DNA of 64,000 nt from Marinobacter segnicrescens. GTDB lineage: Bacteria; Pseudomonadota; Gammaproteobacteria; Pseudomonadales; Oleiphilaceae. A model generated the notes under the pieces. That model had not been told where the DNA came from and did not search any database. It saw nothing but the letters and a program-made list of their open reading frames with translations. The stretch's first letter is position 1. Every line of letters begins with the position of its first letter. This document shows, piece by piece, positions 55,988-64,000 of the stretch. The position numbers and the translations under genes are program-made. Where the stretch lies: the NCBI RefSeq assembly GCF_900111555.1, contig NZ_FOHZ01000005.1:124001-188000 (forward strand), in the 5' to 3' direction.

Positions 55988-57417
55988 ACCTTCACCTCTC
56001 TGGTTACAGGACTGGAACCGACCGGGCCTGAGGCGGCCCAGCCGGCAATGACAGCAGAAAACAGGCCGGCGGTGCCGCCAGCCCGGACAATCAGCAAGCC
56101 GCCGGGGCGGAACTTGGGTATGGTCTTGTCCCGGTACTGCTCGGGGAGACCTTCGGTAATTCCGCCCGCGCCGGCCACCATTTCTTCTCCGGGGAACTGG
56201 AGCAGATTCTCCAGCTCCTCGAGTAATCGGGCCTTGGTCCAACCCGCCTCAATGAATACGCGACTGTGTTCCGGTGACACCACCAGAACCGCATCGCCGG
56301 CCATGGCCATTTTCGGGTGGTCCACCACCCGCAGGGCCAGGGCAAAGGACTTCGCCAGCGATTCCGGAGTGCGAGACTTCTGGTCCACGATGCCCTGCAC
56401 GCCCTCCCCCGCAAACAGCGTAACGGCCGAGTTACCGGATGGAACGCCCCGCTCTTCCGCCAGCGGCAGCCACTCGCTGTCCTCTGCCTCGGCGAAGCAG
56501 AAGGTGTACTTGCCCGGTGTGCCCAGGGTGGCCCGGTCAATCTCGCCCGGACGGCCACCGCCCACGTTGCGGACGATCAGTTGCAGGGCACGGCCAATGG
56601 TGGCGTTGGCGCGGTTACCCTGCCCCAGGGCATTGCCTCCGGAGTTCATGCCAATGGATTTCGCCACCGGGCCATTAACAATGATCATTGGGCCGGCGAA
56701 CATGGTGGTGCACAGCAGGCCGTGGAGGCCGAACTCTTCGGTCAGGGCAGCCTCCAGGGCAGCCAGCACTACCGGCATGTATTCCGGTTTGCAGCCGGCC
56801 ATTACTGCATTGATGGCAACCTTCTCCACGGTACAGGGTGCCAGGTCCGGCGGTACCAGGCCGATTTCCTCGGCCGGGTCCCGGTCGGTGCCCCTGAGCA
56901 TTCGCAGCACGCGCTCCGGTGTTGGCGGCACCACCGGCAGGCCATCGCTCCAGCCCCGTTCGTAGCAGGCCTCGATCAGGTCATCGGCGTCTGTTTCAAT
57001 CTCCCGGGCGTGGAGATGAGTGTCACCAAACTGCAGCTCCAGTTTTTCGGCGATGCCCGGTTCCAGGGTCTTCGAGCCACAGCCGGGACGCATCATGGGC
57101 AGGTCTTCACCCAGCCCTTCGATACCGGTGAGGCGCCGCCAGTCATCCCGGTGCCAGCCATAGGTGCGCTCGACTTCTTCACCGTTCTCGACGCGGATCA
57201 GGGTGGGGACAAATTCGGTTTGCAGGCGAAAGGAGTGTTCCAGGGTGGAGTCATACTGTGCACCCCTGACTCCCGCCGCGAAGGCTGGATCGTCCTGCGA
57301 ATACACGGTCAGAGGGCCCGCCTGCCGCTCGATATCCGGCAGCAGCGGCTCTACCAGCTGGCAGGTGGGACAGTCGCGCTTGGCAACGACAATGAGGCCA
57401 TCGGGTAATGGGGTCAT
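55984..57417 (-). CDS. Thioredoxin-like domain fused to a UGSC-associated domain
   Basis: 477 residues. The N-terminal ~100 residues are thioredoxin-like with a CPTC active site (Cys16, Cys19) and a later FVPTLIRVENGEEV resembling the cis-Pro region. The remainder holds the conserved block RGWSDGLPVVPPTPERV, LAPCTVEKVAINAVMAGCKPEY, and MNSGGNALGQGNRANATIGRA, the type of protein encoded beside UGSC selenoproteins. Several conserved Cys and Gly-rich loops suggest an enzyme of unknown reaction. Translationally coupled to the selenoprotein gene, so the pair probably acts together in a thiol/selenol redox step. Confidence 0.75.
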   Translation of the reverse strand: MTPLPDGLIVVAKRDCPTCQLVEPLLPDIERQAGPLTVYSQDDPAFAAGVRGAQYDSTLEHSFRLQTEFVPTLIRVENGEEVERTYGWHRDDWRRLTGIEGLGEDLPMMRPGCGSKTLEPGIAEKLELQFGDTHLHAREIETDADDLIEACYERGWSDGLPVVPPTPERVLRMLRGTDRDPAEEIGLVPPDLAPCTVEKVAINAVMAGCKPEYMPVVLAALEAALTEEFGLHGLLCTTMFAGPMIIVNGPVAKSIGMNSGGNALGQGNRANATIGRALQLIVRNVGGGRPGEIDRATLGTPGKYTFCFAEAEDSEWLPLAEERGVPSGNSAVTLFAGEGVQGIVDQKSRTPESLAKSFALALRVVDHPKMAMAGDAVLVVSPEHSRVFIEAGWTKARLLEELENLLQFPGEEMVAGAGGITEGLPEQYRDKTIPKFRPGGLLIVRAGGTAGLFSAVIAGWAASGPVGSSPVTREVKV

Positions 57418-57514
57418 GGTCAGGGTTCCGCCCGATTTCCGGGTCTTGTTGTAGATCAGTGGATGACTGACAGCATAGCAGGCCGGATGGAAAAATCGAG
57501 CGCTTGCCCGCTAA

Positions 57515-57958
57515 CTATTCAGCCCTGGTCCATGTGGAAGTTCGCCCGAACAAAGGCGCGCCCACATAGCCTCTCAGCTTGAGCGTGTTCTCGTCTTCCA
57601 GAGTGATTTTCGCGTTATAGGTCTTGCCGCTTTCCGGGTCATAGACCTTGCCATCTTTCCAGGTTTCACCGTCGCCGCTGTCCTCAAGACCCCAGACGAT
57701 TTTCAGCCCTTCAATGGGGCGGTCCCGGAGTTCGGGCTGAGGGTTTTCTGCGTCGGTCTTGGGATTGCCCTTGTCGTCCAGGGGTTCTTCCAGTGAGACG
57801 ATGCTGCCGCACAGGTTGTCGCCGCAGGTTTCTACCTGCACCTTGGCGCTCTTGTCTTCGGTGTGCCAGAGGCCGGTGGGATCGGCGTAGGCTTCGCGGA
57901 CGGCCAGGAAGGACATCACAACCGCCATCGCGGTCAGCAGGTTAAGTCTGGTTCGCAT
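57515..57958 (-). CDS. DUF2147 family exported protein
   Basis: 147 residues: Sec signal peptide (to AYA), then the DUF2147 pattern DPTGLWHTEDKSAKVQVETCGDNLCGSIV with two Cys, and the C-terminal GKTYNAKITLEDENTLKLRGYVG. Periplasmic lipocalin-like barrel of unknown role. 97 bp upstream of the thioredoxin-like gene. Confidence 0.9.
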   Translation of the reverse strand: MRTRLNLLTAMAVVMSFLAVREAYADPTGLWHTEDKSAKVQVETCGDNLCGSIVSLEEPLDDKGNPKTDAENPQPELRDRPIEGLKIVWGLEDSGDGETWKDGKVYDPESGKTYNAKITLEDENTLKLRGYVGAPLFGRTSTWTRAE

Positions 57959-58073
57959 GGGTGTTTCTCATTTGTTGTTGTTTTACGACGCCTCAGCGCA
58001 GTTTATCAAATCATAGCCATACTGCGAGCCACAGGCCAGAGCAAACGCTCACAATCCTGGAAGATTACCGCCG

Positions 58074-59066
58074 TTATCGCAAGGTAGCCCGGACCACCGT
58101 ATTGGTGTCGGTACCGAACCACAGGCTTCGGGTTTCCGGGTCAAACACCATATGGCGGACGGTCCCGCCGCCGCTGGGGATGGTTGCGGGTTCCGAGAAG
58201 CTCTCAGATTGCGGATCAAAGCCGATCAGCCGGTTGGGGCTGGGGCCGGTTTCCACGAACCAGGGCCGGCCCTGATCGTCCAGGGCCATGGCGTAGGGGT
58301 AGGCATCGGTCCCGCCGGGCACGGGCCATTCCTGAATCTCGCCACTGTCGATATCGAAGCGGCCCAGATAACCCTCGGCATAGTCCACGTACCACACCTG
58401 GTCATCATCGGTGATATCCAGGCGCCTGGGCCGGGCGCCTTCCCGGGGCAGCGCCACTTCGTGGATTTCTCCCCGGGCATCCACGGTGGCCAGCTTGTTG
58501 GTGCCAAACAGGGCCACCCAGGGGCGGCTGCCCTTGCTGACCACCAACCCGTAGGGCCGGGCCCATTCGGTTTCCACGTTGAACATGCGATAGTCGTACT
58601 GGTCCACGTCCAGCCAGCCGATACGGTTACCGCCCTGCTCGGTAAAGAAGATATCGCCGTTGGCGTCAAAGGCCATGGTGTGCACATCCTTCGGCCCCTC
58701 TCCTTCCAGCTTGAACTTGCGTATCTCGCCACTTTCCGGATCCAGCAGCCCGATGTGCTCCGCCTGGTTGCCGGCGTAGAAGGCCCCGCGTTTGTCGGCG
58801 ATCACGTTGTGGGGGCCGGTGCCCGGGTCCAGCCGGTACCGTTTCAGGTCGCCGGTTTCCGGGTTCAGGGTGGCCACGTAGTCGCCGGCCTGCCCCACAA
58901 ACCAGATGGTGTTCTCGCCGGGCCCCACCCAGGGGTCACGGGGGCGGGTGTTATCCCAGGGTATATTCCATTCCTTGAGGTTCGGGGTGGCGGGAGCTTC
59001 CGCACTGGCCACCGGCACGGACAGCGCCAGGGTCAGGCCAGTCAGGGCCACGGCAATGCACTTCAT
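58074..59066 (-). CDS. Virginiamycin B lyase-like (Vgb family) periplasmic beta-propeller
   Basis: 330 residues from ATG 59066 (AAGGAG upstream) with signal peptide ending VASAEA. Repeated blade text such as WVGPGENTIWFVGQAGDYVATLNPETGDL and PYAMALDDQGRPWFVETGP. Related to streptogramin lyases by fold; proteins of this kind in environmental bacteria are mostly not antibiotic lyases, so the substrate is unknown. Confidence 0.85.
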   Translation of the reverse strand: MKCIAVALTGLTLALSVPVASAEAPATPNLKEWNIPWDNTRPRDPWVGPGENTIWFVGQAGDYVATLNPETGDLKRYRLDPGTGPHNVIADKRGAFYAGNQAEHIGLLDPESGEIRKFKLEGEGPKDVHTMAFDANGDIFFTEQGGNRIGWLDVDQYDYRMFNVETEWARPYGLVVSKGSRPWVALFGTNKLATVDARGEIHEVALPREGARPRRLDITDDDQVWYVDYAEGYLGRFDIDSGEIQEWPVPGGTDAYPYAMALDDQGRPWFVETGPSPNRLIGFDPQSESFSEPATIPSGGGTVRHMVFDPETRSLWFGTDTNTVVRATLR

Positions 59067-59117
59067 GGCAGTTCTCCTTGAACAGGCTTCCAACGATTCG
59101 CTCACTATAGTACGCCT

Positions 59118-60038
59118 TCACGACAGGACAATAGCCACCATGACCGGAATGTAAACGAGCGCGAACAGAGTGCTGAGCAACGCTGTGCCCGCCGCCTGGC
59201 GGGGGGCCGTATCCAGCAGTGTGGCGATGACCACGGTGTTGGCGGCAATGGGGGTAATGGAGAGAAGGAAGATGGCCTGGTGCACATCGGTGTCATAGAT
59301 ACCCAGCACCGCCGCATCGAGCCACCAGAGGCCAAGCGCCACCAGCGGCCAGACCACGAACTTGCCGGCAAAGGACAGGCCGGTAAAGCGGATATTCCCA
59401 GCCAGCCCCCGAAAACTAAGGATGCCCATACCGATGATCATCATGCCAAGGATGCTGTAGGCGCCCCGCAGGTTATCAAACAGCGGTGTCAGCACCTCGG
59501 GAATGCCGATGCCGGACAGGTTCAGCAGTACCGCCAGCACAAAGGCATAGACCGACGGTAACCTCGACACTCGCACCAGCGCATCCCGGATGCTGTACCG
59601 GCCCCGGGCCGCCAGGTAGAAGCCAACGGAGTTCTCGAACAGGGTGGTGCCCAGCATGCACACGATATAGATGGCCAGACCCTGCTCGCCGAACAGCAGT
59701 AATGCCACGGGAATACCGAAGTAGCCGGTATTGCCGGTGCCCACAGACAGGGGGATGATGCTGGCGCTGCCATCGGTCAGCACCCTCCGGGCCACCCAGA
59801 GATGGGCAACACCGATCAGCGAACACAGGGCAAAGGTGAGCAGTGGCAGCAGGATGACTTCCGCCGACAGGGGCGCCGCCATCACTCCCGAGAACACCAC
59901 GGACGGCGTGACGATGTACAGCATGATACCCGCGATATGACGACTGCTGGCCTGCAGGTAACGACCGGCGATCCACCCCAGGGCGACGGTAATGTACAGG
60001 GGCAGAAGTTTCAGCAGCAGGGTCAGGGCGGCGGTCAT
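59118..60038 (-). CDS. AEC-family (auxin efflux carrier-like) transporter
   Basis: 306 residues with about ten membrane helices in two five-helix halves, typical text LLPLYITVALGWIAGRYL, VGTGNTGYFGIPVALLLFGEQGL and TPIAANTVVIATLLDTAP. Likely carries organic acids. GGAG six bases before ATG. Confidence 0.9.
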   Translation of the reverse strand: MTAALTLLLKLLPLYITVALGWIAGRYLQASSRHIAGIMLYIVTPSVVFSGVMAAPLSAEVILLPLLTFALCSLIGVAHLWVARRVLTDGSASIIPLSVGTGNTGYFGIPVALLLFGEQGLAIYIVCMLGTTLFENSVGFYLAARGRYSIRDALVRVSRLPSVYAFVLAVLLNLSGIGIPEVLTPLFDNLRGAYSILGMMIIGMGILSFRGLAGNIRFTGLSFAGKFVVWPLVALGLWWLDAAVLGIYDTDVHQAIFLLSITPIAANTVVIATLLDTAPRQAAGTALLSTLFALVYIPVMVAIVLS

Positions 60039-60113
60039 GGCGTCTCCGGGTCAGCGGGTGGCCATTGTACTGTCACGATGTCTGAACCGACAGGATGACC
60101 GGGAAGGTACCTT

Positions 60114-60755
60114 CTACTCGCCTGCCGGCTTGCCTTTTTCCGCCCGCAACTGCCGCACTTCCTCTTCCAGGGCCCGGCGGGCGGCCCGCTCCTTCATCAA
60201 TTGCAGCGTGCTGCTGGAGAGCTTGCCATAGATTTCCAGTATTGCCTGCACCATGACCGAGGTGGTTCCCCCCAGGGTGCGATCGGCATCGTCGGCGGCT
60301 TCTTCCAGGGAGTGACCGGTGCGAATGGAAAACGTCATCAGCGCCATACGACGATCCGATTCCAGGATGTGGAACGCGAGCCAGCGGGTAAGGAAGTCGA
60401 ACATCTCGGCGAGGGTATTCTCGTTCCCCGCCTCACGGCGTTTCTGGTAATGGCGCACCTGCTCGAAGAAGTGCTCGTGGGCCTTGTGGTGATTGGCCTC
60501 GATGCTGCTGCCAGCAAAGTACTGCTGCCAGATGCCTTCCTCGGACCGGAAGTGGTAATGGGTATAGTCCAGCAGTTCATCCAGCACATCGCTTGCCTGC
60601 AGTTCGTCTTCCTCAGCAGACAGGTGCCATGCCAGCCGGTTAAGGATAGCCACCAGCTTGCGGTGTTGTTCGTCGATCTGCTCGATGCCGGTCTCGAACT
60701 GACTGTTCCAGGGGAAGAGTTCGAAGTCGGGCTGGTTGGCGGCCCTTAAGCTCAT
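60114..60755 (-). CDS. Bacteriohemerythrin
   Basis: 213 residues. Di-iron hemerythrin motif set: FETGIEQIDEQHRKLVAILN, YTHYHFRSEEGIW, HHKAHEHFFEQ and AFHILESDRRM, followed by a helical extension of about 70 residues with coiled-coil character (ALEEEVRQLRAEK). Binds oxygen, and some members bind NO. Divergent from norC over a shared 285-bp region. Confidence 0.9.
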   Translation of the reverse strand: MSLRAANQPDFELFPWNSQFETGIEQIDEQHRKLVAILNRLAWHLSAEEDELQASDVLDELLDYTHYHFRSEEGIWQQYFAGSSIEANHHKAHEHFFEQVRHYQKRREAGNENTLAEMFDFLTRWLAFHILESDRRMALMTFSIRTGHSLEEAADDADRTLGGTTSVMVQAILEIYGKLSSSTLQLMKERAARRALEEEVRQLRAEKGKPAGE

Positions 60756-60903
60756 AACACTGCTACCTTTCGCGACAATGTTGCCACGATATCACATGGG
60801 TCAACCCCGCCCCTTGAGAAATGAGAATTAAATCGGGACGCTTCTAACGACAGTAAACACGGTTCTCCAGGACCAATCCAACACTTTCAACCCGGTGACA
60901 GCT

Positions 60904-60919
60904 ACCCCTTATGGGGTAG
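60904..60919. promoter_or_regulatory. NarL-like 7-2-7 site before norC
   Basis: TACCCCT, TA, TGGGGTA: left heptamer exact for TACYYMT, right heptamer one base off. Shares its architecture with the site before moaA. Confidence 0.55.
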
Positions 60920-60953
60920 TCAGCTGATTCATTAGTGGAGCTTCCGGGCATGC

Positions 60954-60967
60954 TTGATAACCGTCAA
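60954..60967. promoter_or_regulatory. DNR/FNR box of the norCB promoter
   Basis: TTGAT, AACC, GTCAA: one base from the perfect FNR/DNR consensus. 74 bp before the norC start, a typical distance for activation. Confidence 0.85.
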
Positions 60968-61040
60968 GTCAGGCATTTCTTTACAGGAATAACCTAGTGC
61001 TGCAGTCAGGCATTTGAAAAATAACCATGGAGAGAGCGCT

Positions 61041-62916
<1,876 letters not shown>

Positions 62917-62928
62917 CCGGCAATAACC

Positions 62929-62950
62929 GCCGGGGCCTCCGGGCCCCGGC
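62929..62950 (+). terminator. Hairpin between norB and the polyferredoxin gene
   Basis: GCCGGGGCC pairs with GGCCCCGGC around a short loop, followed by CTTCTCC. Probably a partial terminator or RNA-stability hairpin, since genes continue on the same strand. Confidence 0.6.
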
Positions 62951-62977
62951 CTTCTCCATAATATCCGGACCATTTTC

Positions 62978-63937
62978 GTGCATGCGCAAACCATTAACCG
63001 CAAGGACACCCTCCAGCAGAAGCGCCTGATTTCCCGAGGTGCCTTCTTTCTGCTGTTCCTGCTTGCGCCTGTACTCAATATTTTCCGCTATGACCTGACC
63101 GAGACCCGCTTCGTCCTGTTCGGGTTTCCGCTGTCCTTCAACCTTGACCCGGCCTGGGTGAGCCAGAGTTCGCCGGCGGAAGTCGCTGGGCAAATCCTGT
63201 TCTGGTTTGTGCTGCCCATCATCGTGCTGGTGCCACTGGTACTGTGGATTGCCTTCAAGTGGGGGCGTATTTACTGTGGCTGGTTGTGCCCGCACTTTTC
63301 CGTGGTCGAAACCATCAATGACCTGATGACCCGCGTCACTGGCCGGCCAACACTCTGGGAGGCCCTGAAAAAGGGCAACACAGGCAAGGCCCTGCACTGG
63401 GCGGGGCTGGCCCTGATATGCGCGCTGATCGGCTTCTCCTGGGCCCTTGCCCTGCTGTCGTACCTGCTGCCGCCCATCCCGCTGTATACAGACCTGGTGA
63501 CCGGCGAACTGAACCGCTACCCGTCCATTTTCCTGGCGGTTGCGACGGCGGTGTTCACCTTTGATTTCCTGTTTGCCCGGCACCTGTTCTGCAAATACGG
63601 CTGTGCCGTCGGTCTGGTGCAGAGCATCGCCTGGATGGCCAACGGCCGGGGACCGGTTGTCACCTTTGACACCAAACGGGCCGCCGCCTGCCGGGACTGC
63701 ACCAAAGCCTGTGACGAGGCCTGCCCCATGCGGCTGCCCACCCGCAGCCACAAGCGGGCCAAGTTCTCCTGTACCCAGTGCCTGCAGTGCGTCAGCGCCT
63801 GCCGGGAGGTACAGAAAGACAACCCGGACGGTTCCCTGTTGACATGGGAACCCGGCACCCCGGGCAAACAGACGGTACTGATACCAATGCGTCAGATCGA
63901 CACCACACCGCCAACACACCTGAACACGGGGAGTTGA
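62978..63937 (+). CDS. NapH/CcoG-like membrane polyferredoxin in the nor cluster
   Basis: 319 residues from a GTG at 62978; the ribosome site is weak, so the start is uncertain. About four to five membrane helices with CGWLCPH and CKYGCAVG on the cytoplasmic side, then two 4Fe-4S motifs: CRDCTKACDEACP and CTQCLQCVSACREV. Resembles NapH and the copper-reducing CcoG/RdxA. Next to nor genes it could supply electrons or help metal-centre assembly of NorB; this is inference. Confidence 0.85.
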   Translation: MHAQTINRKDTLQQKRLISRGAFFLLFLLAPVLNIFRYDLTETRFVLFGFPLSFNLDPAWVSQSSPAEVAGQILFWFVLPIIVLVPLVLWIAFKWGRIYCGWLCPHFSVVETINDLMTRVTGRPTLWEALKKGNTGKALHWAGLALICALIGFSWALALLSYLLPPIPLYTDLVTGELNRYPSIFLAVATAVFTFDFLFARHLFCKYGCAVGLVQSIAWMANGRGPVVTFDTKRAAACRDCTKACDEACPMRLPTRSHKRAKFSCTQCLQCVSACREVQKDNPDGSLLTWEPGTPGKQTVLIPMRQIDTTPPTHLNTGS

Positions 63938-63938
63938 T

Positions 63939-64000
63939 ATGGAAGAGTGGGTAGGTTTCAAATGGCATGAGTACATTACCCGCCATGCCATGGGAGAATT
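63939..64000 (+). CDS. Start of a probable NorD-type NO reductase activation protein (partial)
   Basis: ATG overlaps the end of the polyferredoxin gene by spacing of one base. The 20 residues seen begin MEEWVGFKWHEYITR, resembling NorD N-termini, and nor clusters usually carry norD/norQ here. Truncated by the window. Confidence 0.55.
   Translation, partial: MEEWVGFKWHEYITRHAMGE

Overview
The window reads as chromosome of a marine gammaproteobacterium of the Marinobacter type. This is inferred from gene content and protein style, since no 16S gene is present. It is GC-rich, almost fully coding, and dominated by anaerobic respiration and its regulation. Denitrification and nitrosative stress are represented by nsrR, norC, norB, a NapH/CcoG-like polyferredoxin, the start of a probable norD, nosL, a bacteriohemerythrin, and two chemoreceptors (one with a NIT-type sensor). 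Oxygen-independent biosynthesis is represented by hemN, ubiU, ubiV and moaA. Sites in the sequence link these genes: an NsrR operator before a small membrane protein and moaA, FNR/DNR-type boxes before ubiU, hemN and norC, and a shared NarL-like 7-2-7 site before moaA and norC.

Layout. 1-6.9 kb: orphan TrpB2, small outer membrane barrel, Crp/Fnr regulator, large catalase, HD protein. 6.9-11.6 kb: nsrR block, moaA, and a DauA-type SulP transporter divergent from a ribbon-helix-helix regulator with two matching operators. 11.6-14.5 kb: minus-strand operon DUF2892, BASS transporter, a selD 5' half fused in frame to a nosY 3' end, then nosL. 14.6-20.8 kb: isolated sdhB, followed by a chemoreceptor and a GGDEF-EAL protein bracketed by a 63-bp direct repeat of the sdhB 3' end. 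21-28 kb: rnk, a ferric-reductase-like flavoprotein and a TetR-HlyD-RND efflux operon. 28-36.6 kb: ubiUV, NIT chemoreceptor, solute symporter with a 44-residue subunit, hemN and two structured intergenic elements. 36.7-47.8 kb: two photolyases, a tandem HAD protein, CtaG and SCO, a kinase-like protein lacking its histidine domain, NhaD, CadR and its CDF exporter. 48-57.4 kb: selenocysteine locus with selA, selC (tRNA-Sec), selB and a genuine UGA-containing UGSC selenoprotein. 57.5-64 kb: periplasmic proteins, AEC transporter, hemerythrin and the nor cluster.

Most interesting items: (1) the UGSC selenoprotein reads through an in-frame UGA next to its own decoding genes; (2) the only selD visible is cut in half and joined to nosY, which would disable both selenophosphate synthesis and NosY unless other copies exist; (3) two copies of a 91-bp three-stem element carry compensatory stem changes, showing that structure is conserved; (4) direct repeats flank the signalling module at sdhB; (5) a histidine-kinase-like protein has a Pro/Glu-rich linker in place of its phosphoacceptor domain, and a duplicated HAD protein has His replacing the catalytic acid/base Asp in both halves.
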